Of a stretch of 64,000 nucleotides of DNA, positions 1 through 10,782 are shown piece by piece (position 1 is the first letter of the stretch; every line of letters begins with the position of its first letter). Source of the DNA: Paulinella micropora. Taxonomy: Eukaryota; Cercozoa; Imbricatea; Euglyphida; Paulinellidae. The position numbers and the translations under genes were made by a program. The notes beneath the pieces were generated by a model that saw nothing but the letters and a program-made list of their open reading frames with translations, was not told where the DNA came from and ran no database searches. Where the stretch lies: NCBI GenBank assembly GCA_019918135.1, contig WBZZ01000393.1:25001-89000 (forward strand), in the 5' to 3' direction.

Positions 1-31
<31 letters not shown>

Positions 32-56
32 AAGTAAGAAAGAAAGAAAGAAAGAA
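1..56. repeat. (GAAA)n microsatellite
   Basis: Simple GAAA repeat with a short GTAA interruption, opening the window. It probably continues upstream of the window. Confidence 0.9.
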
Positions 57-928
57 AAACGGTGAAACCTGAGCTGAGGCTCACACTTGGTTCAATGTTT
101 GCGTTAGCAGGTAAAGAAACAAAGAACTTTTCATGCTCCTCACATAATTCATCATTGCGAGGAGTCTCCAGGGCAGTAAAAATTTTAGAGCCTAGTTTAA
201 ATTTGTATATTAAATAATGTTTTAAATGTAATTTGAAGTTCAGTAGTGTTTTGTAAAGGTATAATATAATATTAAATACTGAATGAAGATTGAAAAGTTA
301 CTTCAAGTTCAAGCAAAAAGCGGGAGCGGAGTTCCATTCGAATGCATGACGTTCAGAGCCTCGGATAGAACTATTCCAGAGATAGTTCTTTGGCATGAAC
401 TCAGACAAGGTTCTCGCAGAGTCTCTTGGGGTGTTCTACATACAACCTGCTAAGATAAAATAAATACAGTTTAAATACAGTCCGCATTATATTATAATTA
501 TGGATTTTTAATAAGCAGACAATGACTAAAAATACGACTCTGAGTATTTTTCCTTTTATATTACTTGAATATCTTGAAGGCTTCGGAAAAATACATCCTT
601 TAATATTCTCAGTAGTAATCGAATCAGCTCAGTCTCCACGAGGAAACGCTCATGACTCAAATAAAATTATTTTACATTTTGAGACATTTCGAGTCAAACA
701 AAAATATTTTGATTTATTGATGTCTGTTTATTCAAAATCTAAAAATCTTTTTAATAAAATGCGGACGGTATTTAATTGTGAAACAACTCTCTTCAGGAAT
801 TAGGAAAACAACACAAGTGTCAAAGTTAATAATTAAAAGTGAAAGTTGATGAAAAATCGTGGGAAAAAAGGAAAAGAGAAAAAAAACTAGTTTTTATTAT
901 CTTTCTGTTCTCATTAAACCTTGCTTAC

Positions 929-930
<2 letters not shown>
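57..930. other. AT-rich DNA with no recognisable gene
   Basis: This stretch is AT-rich. The only open frame of note (522..803, 93 codons) has biased composition and no motif I recognise, so I do not call it a gene. No RNA gene or mobile-element signature is visible. Confidence 0.5.
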
Positions 931-980
<50 letters not shown>

Positions 981-982
<2 letters not shown>

Positions 983-1247
983 GTGCTTCTCTGTCAATGG
1001 CTGATGCATTTCTGCACATGCGCCTCCATCGTCTCACCCGTGAGGGGAGTACGAAGAATTGACGATAGGCTGTAATGACACCCCCGCAAGGACAGTTCCA
1101 ACACTTCCAGACGGACCGGTATGTTCAATGAAAATACTGGTCCAGACGGACCGGTATGTTCAATGAAAATACTGGTGGCACCGACGGGAATCGAACTGGC
1201 GACAGGGCCCAGATGGTAGAACTTGACCACTGGGCTATCACGGTGTC
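981..1247 (-). mobile_element. tRNA-derived SINE, copy 1
   Basis: Read on the minus strand the element begins with a tRNA-like head: an A box like TAGCCCAGTGG and a B box like GTTCGATTCCC. An unrelated body follows, then a tail that runs into (TTA)n. This copy holds a direct duplication of about 35 bp in the body (around the GACGGACCGGTATG motif). Confidence 0.8.
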
Positions 1248-1279
<32 letters not shown>

Positions 1280-1281
<2 letters not shown>

Positions 1282-1545
1282 GTGCTTCTCTGTCAATGGC
1301 TGATGCATTTCTGCACATGCGCCTCCATCGTCACCCGTGAGGGGAGTACGAAGAATTGACGATAAGCTCTAATGACACCCCCGCAAGGGCAGTTCCAACA
1401 CTTCCAGACGGACCGGTATGTTCAATGAAAATACTGGTCCAGACGGAGCGGTATGTTCAATGAAAATACTGGTGGCACCGACGGGAATCGAACTGGCGAC
1501 AGGGCCCAGATGGTAGAACTTGACCACTGGGCTATCACGGTGTCC
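1280..1545 (-). mobile_element. tRNA-derived SINE, copy 2
   Basis: Same element as copy 1, again with the internal ~35-bp duplication. It lies between two TAA arrays. A box and B box are both visible on the minus strand. Confidence 0.8.
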
Positions 1546-1616
<71 letters not shown>

Positions 1617-1640
1617 GAATAATAATAATAATAATAATAA

Positions 1641-1873
1641 TAGTGCTTCTCTGTCAATGGCTGATGCAAATCTGCACATGCGCCTCCATCGTCTCACCCG
1701 TGAGGGGAGTACGAAGAATTGACGATAGGCTCTAATGACACCCCCGCAAGGGCAGTTCGAACACTTCCAGACGGACCGGTATGTTCAATGAAAATACTGG
1801 TGGCACCGACGGGAATCGAACTGGCGACAGGGCCCAGATGGTAGGACTTGACCACTGGGCTATCACGGTGTCC
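1641..1873 (-). mobile_element. tRNA-derived SINE, copy 3
   Basis: Shorter form with a single copy of the ~35-bp body motif. The tRNA-like head lies at the high-coordinate end and the (TTA)n tail at the low-coordinate end. Confidence 0.8.
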
Positions 1874-1910
1874 AAATAATAACAATAATAATAATAATAA
1901 TAATAATAAT

Positions 1911-2082
1911 GTATCTCCTGCCAATTGCTGAGCCAAAAAGGCCATGTGCATCCAGTCCTCCATTCCATAAGGAAAGTCTCCACACCAATCGGTGGAATAA
2001 AGGAAGTGACGGCATAGAACATTACTCTAGGAGCTTTATACCAATCAGCCCATGGAAAGGACCGATGGCCTATGTACTCCCT
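1911..2082 (-). mobile_element. Second short interspersed repeat (R2-like unit), copy 1
   Basis: A unit of about 172 bp between TAA arrays, repeated almost exactly at 10297..10469. No tRNA A/B boxes are evident. Its minus-strand 3' end (ATGGAGG...CACATGG...CAATTGGCAGGAGATACA, then TTA) resembles the 3' ends of the LINE and the SINE in this window. It may be a SINE of another class or a 5'-truncated LINE relative. Confidence 0.65.
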
Positions 2083-2083
2083 A

Positions 2084-2148
<65 letters not shown>

Positions 2149-2156
2149 TAACTTAA

Positions 2157-2393
2157 TAGTGCTTCTCTGTCAATGGCTGATGCAAATCTCAGTGCACATG
2201 CGCCTCCATCGTCTCACCCGTGAGGGGAGTACGAAGAATTGACAATAGGCTCTAATGACACCCCCGCACGGGCAGTTCCAACACTTCCAGACGGGCCGGT
2301 ATGTTCAATGAAAATACTGGTGGCACCGACGGGAATCGAACTGGCGACAGGGCCCAGATGGTAGAACTTGATCACTGGGCTATCACGGTGTCC
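2157..2393 (-). mobile_element. tRNA-derived SINE, copy 4
   Basis: SINE copy next to the 3' end of the LINE, with single ~35-bp body motif and intact-looking tRNA-like head on the minus strand. Confidence 0.8.
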
Positions 2394-2430
2394 ATAGATG
2401 ACTTAATAATAATAATAATAGACTTATCAG

Positions 2431-4884
2431 TCAATTGGCCTTTGATCCTGTCGGACATGTGCCTCCATTGGTAGCACGGGACCGTTCGGTGACGCGGCTC
2501 CGCTCCAAAGACTCGACTGGCAGTGCAATGTGCAAATGAGCGTGCTGTGCATGTGCAAGTGGGTGCAAGGAGTGAGAGGAGTTATCTTCCGAGAAGAAGT
2601 CCGCGACGCTGCGCTGACCTCCACCTACAACAGATCTAGCCAGACATTCTACCTGACTAGGCCTTCCCCTCCTTCTACCCACCTCCTGAACGACCGTGAG
2701 GTCGATCACCTCCTCCTCCTCCTCCTCCGCCCCCTCTGCCTCCCTGGTCTGCGCCTCCAACTTCTCCCACTCCTTCCAGATGGTGGCAACAAACCTTCCT
2801 AACTCCTCCTCCACCTCTTCTGGGACAGGGATAAACAAAACGCCGAGCATCGCCGCCATCTTTTCATCCTCCCCCTTCAGCCATTCCTCTTTGAAGAGCC
2901 TCATCTCCTCCTCTGCCTCCCGCAGTTCCCTGTGATAAAGCCCTCCTCGATTCAGCACGAGGGGCTGCCGGGCTTGCGCCTCATCGATAAACTTAAACAG
3001 TGCCTCACGAGAGCTCGCAAACGTTGGGCAATGCAGCAGGAAGTGACGTAACGACTCGTTAACCTCAGTGCCACACAAGGCGAAACAGCTTGAGCAGTCC
3101 GGCGAGCATGAGCCAAATTTGGATCGGTAGAGGCGAAGGCGATTGTTGCAGCTCAACAATCGCCTTCTGATAAGGTTGTGACTTCCCCCCTCCAGCGCCC
3201 GCCAACGTGGGAAAGCAGAGCGGGAAGACATCTGGCTAAGCAGCACCCTAAGCCCATCAGAGGGCTTAGCCTGCCGCTCCCAGCCAGCTACTTCCTGCCG
3301 GACAGACCATTGCTTTACCACCTCGTTCCAGTTCGCCAGAGCGGCCCGCCAGTCCTTATCATCTACCGTGCCATCTTCGTTCACGACCCGCTTGAGCGCA
3401 TCCAAGCCCTCCGGCAGCCTGTGATCTGCTAAGATCAAATTTTCCGTATCTTCCTTCCATTTGCACCGACCCGTGTTGTAAAGCCTGCGTGTTAGCGCTG
3501 TGTTGCCCAGTATTTCGATGCGCCCTAGGAACCGAAGCCGGGCCGCCTTGGCAAGGATGCTAAAACTCGGCGTGCGGCCTAAACCCCTGGTGATGCAGCC
3601 GCTTGTGCGCGTACCAACACCCAAGATGACCCGCAGGGGCGCTACCAACGCGCCCTCCAGCTTACTCAGCTTGTTGGCGCCCGGCAGATCCCAAAAAGCC
3701 GATGCGTAAAGCAACTTTGCGCCAACCATTTGCTGCCAATTCATCAGCCGAAGACGCGCTGGAACTTCATGGGCAATCCAGAGGGGGTAGCAGGCAGCCG
3801 TTCCCGCTACAGTGATTTCCGCCGCCCGCTTCGCTTGCGGTTTATCGGAGAGGGTGTCCGTGAGCAGAACTCCCAGGTATTTGTAGTGGTCGGTGACGTT
3901 GAGAACCTTGCCCCGGAACCTCACGCATGGGGGCGACTTTTTTGACTTGGCGTGCCCGTATATCGGCATGACTTCCGTCTTGCCCGGTTTCAGGTTGATT
4001 TCAAGCCGATAGTCCTCCACGAATGTCGCCACGACATTTACAATCTGTTGAAGCTCCGTGACACTATGCGCAATTACCGCAACGTCGTCGGCGTAAAGCA
4101 GGGTCCGTATGTCTTCGATGCGGTTGAGGTCCTCGATCTCCAACTCTTTCGCGATTCGGACCGTTAGCTCATCCATGAAGACGTTGAACAGCGACGGTGA
4201 CAACGGCGACCCTTGCTGAACTCCCATCTCTTCCAGCACTTCACCAGTGAGTTCGCCATCGACTAGCACTCGCGATGACGTTCTTCGGTAAAAACGCCGC
4301 AGAATGCGATAGAACTTGCCCTGTACCCCCATCTGGGTTAGCCTCTGAAACAACCCGGCCCGCCAAACCGTAGGGAATGCCTTTCTCAGATCCACGAACA
4401 AAACGAAAGAACGGAGGCCAGCTTGTTGTCTAAGGCGCAGACGCTCCTTAAGGACAAAAATCTGGTCCCCCGTACTACGTTTTGGCCGGAACCCACCCTG
4501 CTCTGGGCGAAGCCTGCCCGGCTGATCGATGAAAGCCGTAAGCCTCGCCGCCATAAGGGACAGATACATCTTACCCAGACAGCTCAGAATCGCGATGTCT
4601 CTCCAATTTTCCGGATCGGTTGGGTCGCCTCCTTTGGGGATGTTGACGATAATCGCTTTGCCCCAGTCGCTGGGGGTGTATTCGCACGATTTCAACCAGT
4701 TGAAGAAGCGCACCAGAAAGCTCACAATCCGCATGCCTCCGTACTTGAGCATCTCGTTCTTGATTTTATCCGGTGAGCACGCTTTGTGATTCTGGAGATT
4801 TTCCTGGCAGAGCTCCACTTCCTTCTCGGTGTAATCATAGTCCAGCGGGCCCGTCTCAGTCCGGATCTCCTCGGCTTGCGCCAT
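2431..4884 (-). CDS. LINE reverse transcriptase frame
   Basis: This 817-codon frame encodes the reverse transcriptase that copies LINE RNA at the nicked target. RT landmarks are visible in order: NIPKGGDPTDPENWRDIAIL (fingers), FVLFVDLRKAFPTV (motif A, first catalytic Asp), GVQQGSPLSPSLFNVFMDEL (motif B) and LLYADDVAVIA (motif C, YADD). The C-terminal part holds a Cys/His cluster (CSSCFALCG...H...CP) like the zinc knuckle found at LINE ORF2 ends. The frame runs almost to the element's 3' end. It is out of frame with the linker upstream, so the copy is probably disabled by a frameshift near 4884-4914. Confidence 0.85.
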   Translation of the reverse strand: MAQAEEIRTETGPLDYDYTEKEVELCQENLQNHKACSPDKIKNEMLKYGGMRIVSFLVRFFNWLKSCEYTPSDWGKAIIVNIPKGGDPTDPENWRDIAILSCLGKMYLSLMAARLTAFIDQPGRLRPEQGGFRPKRSTGDQIFVLKERLRLRQQAGLRSFVLFVDLRKAFPTVWRAGLFQRLTQMGVQGKFYRILRRFYRRTSSRVLVDGELTGEVLEEMGVQQGSPLSPSLFNVFMDELTVRIAKELEIEDLNRIEDIRTLLYADDVAVIAHSVTELQQIVNVVATFVEDYRLEINLKPGKTEVMPIYGHAKSKKSPPCVRFRGKVLNVTDHYKYLGVLLTDTLSDKPQAKRAAEITVAGTAACYPLWIAHEVPARLRLMNWQQMVGAKLLYASAFWDLPGANKLSKLEGALVAPLRVILGVGTRTSGCITRGLGRTPSFSILAKAARLRFLGRIEILGNTALTRRLYNTGRCKWKEDTENLILADHRLPEGLDALKRVVNEDGTVDDKDWRAALANWNEVVKQWSVRQEVAGWERQAKPSDGLRVLLSQMSSRSAFPRWRALEGGSHNLIRRRLLSCNNRLRLYRSKFGSCSPDCSSCFALCGTEVNESLRHFLLHCPTFASSREALFKFIDEAQARQPLVLNRGGLYHRELREAEEEMRLFKEEWLKGEDEKMAAMLGVLFIPVPEEVEEELGRFVATIWKEWEKLEAQTREAEGAEEEEEEVIDLTVVQEVGRRRGRPSQVECLARSVVGGGQRSVADFFSEDNSSHSLHPLAHAQHAHLHIALPVESLERSRVTERSRATNGGTCPTGSKAN

Positions 4885-4913
4885 GGCCTCGAATGGTCGC
4901 GCAGGTTGTCGTT

Positions 4914-5492
4914 CTACTGGAAGGTTTCGCCCAAACGCTTTGACAGCTTCCAGTACGTGGCCATGGTAGCACTCCTGAAGTTGGCAGCGGTGTCATTCTG
5001 GACCCGCTTCCACGCTTGCTCCTTCTTCTCCTTGCATAACCTTCTGACCGCCTTCCTCGCTTCTTTATATCTTTGCCAGGCCTCTCGGTTGGCCTCATTC
5101 CTTCGCCAGAGGCCGTATGCCTCTCTCCGTCGCGCAATCGCTTCCCTAAGACTCTCATCAAACCATGCATTAGTAAACCCTGGCCTAATCACCCGAACTC
5201 CCAAGACCTTCACGGCTGCGCCCGTGAAAGCTCGGACCACTAAGCTAGCGACCCTATCTACCTCCTGCTGAAGCTCATCCGGGTCCTCCACTGCTGATAG
5301 ATCTGGGAGGCCATCTGGCAACAGCCCCGATATACCAGCTGCAAAGGTCTCGTCGTACTTCAACCTAAGCTTAGACAGCTCACTCTCCTTACCCTCAACT
5401 ACCCTGCCTATCAAGCGCTCTGCCTTGAATGCTTTGTACCTCTTTACCTGCTTTTGGGGGGTGGCTGTCCCCCCCAGACCAGTTCCGCCCAC
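4914..5492 (-). CDS. LINE linker between endonuclease and reverse transcriptase
   Basis: A charged, mostly helical 192-codon stretch linking the endonuclease and RT frames. It contains the NAWFDESLREAIARRREAYG segment typical of the LINE ORF2 inter-domain region. It overlaps the endonuclease frame end by about 49 bp in another frame, near a C7 homopolymer on the plus strand around 5469, which is a likely frameshift site. Its Met start is probably not a true start; it is best read as the middle of one ORF2 broken by two frameshifts. Confidence 0.7.
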   Translation of the reverse strand: MGGTGLGGTATPQKQVKRYKAFKAERLIGRVVEGKESELSKLRLKYDETFAAGISGLLPDGLPDLSAVEDPDELQQEVDRVASLVVRAFTGAAVKVLGVRVIRPGFTNAWFDESLREAIARRREAYGLWRRNEANREAWQRYKEARKAVRRLCKEKKEQAWKRVQNDTAANFRSATMATYWKLSKRLGETFQ

Positions 5493-7141
5493 ACAGCTTT
5501 GTGGTCGGTATCAAGGTCTACCTCGTCGACGCCGAAGCTTGCCTCCTCCGCCAGCTCGGAAGAGACGCAGATGTAATCCAGTAGATGCCTTCGTCCACCT
5601 ACATTTTCCTGCCTAGACCACCAATATTTGTCCCCCCGTGGTTGCGAAAACCCACTGAGATTGCGCAACCCCGTGGCAACAAGCATCGCAGCCAGCAACT
5701 CACCATTCTCACTCCTAACCCCTCTACCCCTCTCATCTATCTCGCCAAAGAGGCCCACCACTCCCTCCTCCCGCGCTATTCTGGCGGGCCCCAGCTTAGC
5801 ATTAGCATCACCAACCGTAACCACATGACCTTTGGTGGCGAAGTAGGAGACGGCCGCCTGCCACGCCTCATAGGCTGCAATAGATTCCTCTCGTTGATTT
5901 TCTTGGGGGAAGTAGCCGTTGCCGACGAACACATCCGACGCAGTCGCGCTCCCAGACGACAGCCTCACCCACAATTGCTGTTGGTGTGGAACAGGCGCCT
6001 GTACAATGGTAGCGCACGGTGCCAGATAGTTGGCCACCAACGTCAAGACTCCCCCCAAGAGACGCGAGCCCGCACCAGTTGCAGCCGCTTTGCCGAGGAC
6101 TGCGAAGCCGTCGACTTGGAGCTTCTCCACCTTCTGCGACGATAGGTTGTGCTCCTGGACTCCGACGATCACCCAGCCTCGCTCCTTGTAGTGCTCCGGC
6201 CATTCCCCAAAGCCTGGGCTATCCGCACCCACTTTGCCTTGCCAATTATGTGAGGCCACCCTCAGTGGGAAGCCTTTCACAAATTGGGAAGAACGAAGCT
6301 GATGCCGATGCCTGCGCTTCGGTTGAGCCCGCCTGGAGCCCTCCGCCACCCTCCACGGCCCATCCTGCACCCTCCGCCCCAGCTCCTCCAGCTCCCGCAT
6401 CCCGCCCCACTCCGCCAAGGGAGATTCACCGCTTGAGGCTTCGCCCTGGGGCTCGTCGACTTCCACGTCGAGCACCCAGTAGCCAAATCCCTGCTTGCGA
6501 AGCTCCCTCTGCATCTCTACATACTGGGCACCCCCCCGTGCAGCCCGCTGCTTCTCTCTTTCCCGGAAAGTCCTACCCGTCGCAACGTGAACCTTTCCCG
6601 TGAAGAACTTACGCTCCCGCAGCAGCCGCACCATCTTCTCCGCCTCCTCACAAGACGCACATTTAATCCGCAAATGTCGCCCACTACCTCTGCCCGCGAA
6701 TTCCACCTCGACTTCCCCGAGACCGAGAATTCGGAGCTCTCGCGCCATGACCACTGTCTGAGAGACATGCGATAGCCCCCATACTATGCAACATCTCTTA
6801 TCCAGCTCATTTCGTACCTTCCTCCGCCACCTCCTCGGTGGCGGTACCGCTTGCCACACGCCGTGACCAGACCTTTCCGGACGTGACTTCTCTTCCGAGG
6901 TTGGGGAGGGTGATCGAGATGCAGCAGGATTGCTGGCTCTACGTGATTCAGGTTGCCCGTCAGGTACGCGAGCACTCGACCACCCCACCCCGGCCGAGTA
7001 ACCATCACCACCCGCAGGCGCACTCCCACGGGGAACGTCTAAACCTGAAGGATTACCGCCTTGACCCATAGGGCCAGCACTAGCGGCCGCGCTCTTCGCA
7101 TAAGAACCTGACATAAGTGGTATGGGACCCCGGTGCCGCAT
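5444..7141 (-). CDS. LINE RRM-like domain fused to APE endonuclease
   Basis: A 565-codon frame. Residues ~1-100 are low-complexity, Ser/Pro/Gly-rich. Residues ~110-200 (CCIVWGLSHVSQTVVMAREL ... REREKQRAARG) look like the RRM-type nucleic-acid-binding fold of L1 ORF1 proteins. From about residue 290 there is an APE-type endonuclease, which nicks target DNA: VGVQEH (catalytic Glu), VGDANAKLG (GDxN), LLDYICVS and LDTDHKAVW (terminal Asp-His). Finding an ORF1-like module in the same frame as the endonuclease is unusual but occurs in some aquatic-animal and protist LINEs. The C-terminal end is where the frame shifts to the linker. Confidence 0.8.
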   Translation of the reverse strand: MRHRGPIPLMSGSYAKSAAASAGPMGQGGNPSGLDVPRGSAPAGGDGYSAGVGWSSARVPDGQPESRRASNPAASRSPSPTSEEKSRPERSGHGVWQAVPPPRRWRRKVRNELDKRCCIVWGLSHVSQTVVMARELRILGLGEVEVEFAGRGSGRHLRIKCASCEEAEKMVRLLRERKFFTGKVHVATGRTFREREKQRAARGGAQYVEMQRELRKQGFGYWVLDVEVDEPQGEASSGESPLAEWGGMRELEELGRRVQDGPWRVAEGSRRAQPKRRHRHQLRSSQFVKGFPLRVASHNWQGKVGADSPGFGEWPEHYKERGWVIVGVQEHNLSSQKVEKLQVDGFAVLGKAAATGAGSRLLGGVLTLVANYLAPCATIVQAPVPHQQQLWVRLSSGSATASDVFVGNGYFPQENQREESIAAYEAWQAAVSYFATKGHVVTVGDANAKLGPARIAREEGVVGLFGEIDERGRGVRSENGELLAAMLVATGLRNLSGFSQPRGDKYWWSRQENVGGRRHLLDYICVSSELAEEASFGVDEVDLDTDHKAVWAELVWGGQPPPKSR

Positions 7142-7149
7142 TGATCGAG

Positions 7150-7765
7150 TTGTAAACTCGATAAATGAGGACCCAGGTGGGGTTATTTAAAGCTCAACCC
7201 TTAAAAAGCATACGTGTACGTATGTATAGGAATACACACAAACACTCACCTGCATCCGTAACCAGGCACGAGGCAGGACCCGCTGTGCATCATCGAGGTA
7301 GGTGTCGTGGCAAACCACCCTGCGTCCGATAAACGCTGCAAATGAGTCATCTACCGAGAGCACAGAGTGACAGGCCCGTGCACGTGTACCCACCACCCCA
7401 TAACCCTCCGCCAGAGCAACCCCATGGCATCCGCAGGATGAGCACGAGTGCTGAGAGAGAGGGTGAGCCAGGAGCCCCGCTCCGGTCCGTCGTTACTTTG
7501 GTCATTTAGTCGTTTCAAGGCTTGTGGTAAGGTGTAGGGCCTCTCGCCTTCGTACAAACTCCAACCGACAGTAGTTTGGTTGACCATCCTTCGCGGTGAC
7601 CCTCTGAACACAACCCCCTCCCCCAGTGCCCACCCCTTGTGATTCCAGAGGCCACCCCGAGCCAAGAGCCATGAGTATGATGAGCAACTCACATGAGTTA
7701 CTCTCAGTAATTGGGACCCGTCTCATAAATCAATGGAACGCTTATCGTGCGCCCCTCATAGGCTC
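7150..7765 (-). promoter_or_regulatory. LINE 5' tandem unit, proximal monomer
   Basis: This unit and the one at 8115..8890 are diverged copies: both contain GGGGTTATTTAAAGCTCAAC, a CACCCTGCGTCCGATA block, a GAGTCATCTACCGAGA block, and similar order throughout. They lie directly upstream of the first LINE frame. Tandem 5' monomers acting as promoters are known from mouse L1; that role here is inference. Confidence 0.55.
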
Positions 7766-7796
7766 AGCCCGCCCATGTGAAAGCTAGGCCTCGCCC

Positions 7797-7825
7797 AAAG
7801 CAAAGCAAAGCAAAGCAATAAAAAA

Positions 7826-7868
<43 letters not shown>
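7797..7868. repeat. (CAAAG)n, A-run and (GA)n tract
   Basis: Low-complexity tract between the two LINE 5' monomers: four CAAAG units, an A-run and about 18 GA repeats. Confidence 0.85.
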
Positions 7869-7875
<7 letters not shown>

Positions 7876-8114
7876 CGAGGCCGCCGTGGCTCGCCCGCAA
7901 TCCAGCTGGGTGCACCTCGTCACAACCACTCATCGGCGTGAGCTCATAGCTGTGTGCGACATAGGTACAAGAGCAAGAGGAGAAACAGTGTGCCAGCGTG
8001 GATGTGTGGGTGAGGCAGTGCGGTGAGGCAAAGCAGCGATGCCAGTCGAATCCCTGGAGACGGAACCTAGCATCAAAAACATCGTATAAGTCTACCCCAG
8101 GCCTCCATCCACCG

Positions 8115-8890
8115 AGTGGTGAGCTCGATAAAAGAAGACCCGAGTGGGGTTATTTAAAGCTCAACCCTTAAAAAAGCATAAACATGTACGCCGCCAGGAA
8201 CCCAATAACAATAACATAGCAGCCAGGAACCCAACAACAATAACATAGCAGCCAGGAACACAACAACAATAACATAGCAGCCAGGAACCCAACAACAATA
8301 ACATAGCAGCCAGGAACCCAACAACAATAACATAGCTTCCGTAACCAGCCTTCAGGAACCCGCCTCAGTTACCCGCCCCCGTAACCAGGCCAGAGACGTG
8401 ACGTACTATGCATCATTGAGGTGTCGTGGCAAGCCACCCTGCGTCCGATAGAAGCTACAAAAGAGTCATCTACCGAGAACACTAAGTGACAGGCCCGGTC
8501 ACATGCACCCAACACGTCCCGACCCTCCGCCAGAGCATCCCCATGGCATCCGCAAAGTGAGCACGAGGGGTTCTGGGAGAGAGGGTGAGTCAGGAGCCCC
8601 GCGTCCAGGCGGTCGCTACTGTGGCAGTTGAGTGATTTCAAGGCTTGTGGAAATGTGTGGAGCCTGTCGCCTTCATACCCACTCATACCGACAGTAGTTT
8701 AGTTAACCAACCTGTCCAGTGACCCACTGAGCCCAACCCCCTCCCTCAGATAACCCCCACCCCCCGCACCCCGAGTGATACCAGAGGCCACCCCGAGCCA
8801 AGAGCCGTGAGCGTGGTGAGAGAGCTTCTCTCAGTAAAAGTTTCCGTCTCATGAATCAGTGGAGCACTGATTATGTACCCCTCATAACAA
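8115..8890 (-). promoter_or_regulatory. LINE 5' tandem unit, distal monomer
   Basis: Second diverged copy of the 7150..7765 unit, longer because it contains a 29-bp minisatellite near its start (8193..8337). It ends close to the LINE 5' boundary. Confidence 0.55.
8193..8337. repeat. 29-bp minisatellite, five units
   Basis: Five head-to-tail units starting at 8193, 8222, 8251, 8280 and 8309, consensus beginning GCCAGGAACCCAACAACAAT. Units differ by one or two bases. There are no spacers, so this is a minisatellite and not a CRISPR array. Confidence 0.9.
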
Positions 8891-8954
8891 GCTGCCAACG
8901 GCCCCAATCCCGCCGTGTGGCGGTGACACCCAACCATGTATTGGTGCCCCCCAA

Positions 8955-8956
<2 letters not shown>

Positions 8957-9017
<61 letters not shown>

Positions 9018-9023
9018 AATACT

Positions 9024-9069
<46 letters not shown>
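8957..9069. repeat. (TAA)n array
   Basis: TAA microsatellite, interrupted once, at the 5' boundary of the LINE. Confidence 0.9.
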
Positions 9070-9071
<2 letters not shown>

Positions 9072-9302
9072 GTGCTTCTCTGTCAATGGCTGATGCAAAT
9101 CTGCACATGCGCCTCCATCGTCTCACCCGTGAGGGGAGTACGAAGAATTGACGATAGGCTCTAATGACACCCCCGCAAGGGCAGTTCGAACACTTCCAGA
9201 CGGACCGGTATGTTCAATGAAAATACTGGTGGCACCGACGGGAATCGAACTGGCGACAGGGCCCAGATGGTAGAACTTGACCACTGGGCTATCACGGTGT
9301 CC
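9070..9302 (-). mobile_element. tRNA-derived SINE, copy 5
   Basis: Single-motif form of the SINE, very close to copy 3 in sequence, followed on both sides by TAA arrays. Confidence 0.8.
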
Positions 9303-9364
<62 letters not shown>

Positions 9365-9366
<2 letters not shown>

Positions 9367-9408
9367 GTGCTTCTCTGTCAATGGCTGATGCAAATCTGCT
9401 CATGCGCC

Positions 9409-9409
<1 letters not shown>
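9365..9409 (-). mobile_element. tRNA-derived SINE, copy 6 (3' fragment)
   Basis: Only the last ~45 bp of the SINE (minus-strand 3' end) is present before the sequence changes into TAA repeat, as expected for a 5'-truncated insertion. Confidence 0.7.
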
Positions 9410-10106
<697 letters not shown>

Positions 10107-10108
<2 letters not shown>

Positions 10109-10202
10109 GACTTATCAGTCAATTGGCCTTTGATCCTGTCGGACATGTGCCTCCATTGGTAGCACGGGGCCGTTCGGTGACGCGGCTCCGCTCCAAAGAC
10201 TC

Positions 10203-10204
<2 letters not shown>
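10107..10204 (-). mobile_element. 5'-truncated LINE 3' end
   Basis: 98 bp nearly identical to the last part of the LINE (2419..2515), flanked by TAA arrays on both sides. This is a typical severely 5'-truncated retrocopy and fixes the LINE 3' end independently. Confidence 0.8.
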
Positions 10205-10296
<92 letters not shown>

Positions 10297-10297
<1 letters not shown>

Positions 10298-10469
10298 TAT
10301 CTCCTGCCAATTGCTGAGCCAAAAGGCCATGTGCATCCAGTCCTCCATTCCATAAGGAAAGTCTCCACACCAATCGGTGGAATAAAGGAAGTGACGGCAT
10401 ATAACATTACTCTAGGAGCTTTATACCAATCAGCCCATGGAAAGGGACCGATGGCCTATGTACTCCCTA
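10297..10469 (-). mobile_element. Second short interspersed repeat, copy 2
   Basis: Almost identical to 1911..2082, again between TAA arrays. The high identity suggests recent activity. Confidence 0.65.
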
Positions 10470-10480
10470 CTAATAATAAC

Positions 10481-10522
<42 letters not shown>

Positions 10523-10618
10523 CATTTACTTTTAAAACAAAACAGACATGCATACAGATATACATACACACAATCATACATTTACACATACACAGTTGAA
10601 CTATAACATAATTTATGA

Positions 10619-10782
<164 letters not shown>

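Larger units (their letters stand above)
931..2418. repeat. (TAA)n microsatellite nest holding SINE copies
   Basis: Arrays of TAA/AAT triplets alternate with short interspersed elements. Each element ends in (TTA)n when read on the minus strand, so the arrays are probably element tails that later expanded and became landing sites. Open frames across the arrays read as Ile, Asn, Leu or Tyr runs and are not genes. Confidence 0.85.
2419..8956 (-). mobile_element. Non-LTR retrotransposon (LINE), near full length
   Basis: The element lies on the minus strand between TAA arrays. Its 3' end at 2419 runs straight into (TTA)n, and its 5' end is near 8956, before the next TAA array. It holds an endonuclease-bearing frame, a linker and a reverse transcriptase in three successive frames, then a very short 3' UTR. 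Upstream, 7150-8890 contains two diverged tandem units. A truncated copy of its last ~97 bp lies at 10107..10204. The APE endonuclease places it in the L1/RTE/CR1/I side of LINE diversity; the exact clade is not assigned. Confidence 0.8.

Noticed and set aside
522-803. Host protein gene
   Set aside because: 93 codons of AT-rich biased composition without motif, splice signals or neighbours.
981-1247. Functional tRNA gene on the minus strand
   Set aside because: A and B boxes are present, but the tRNA-like head has lost a foldable structure and repeats as part of a longer SINE.
8193-8337. CRISPR array
   Set aside because: The 29-bp units are directly adjacent without unique spacers, and the DNA is eukaryotic.
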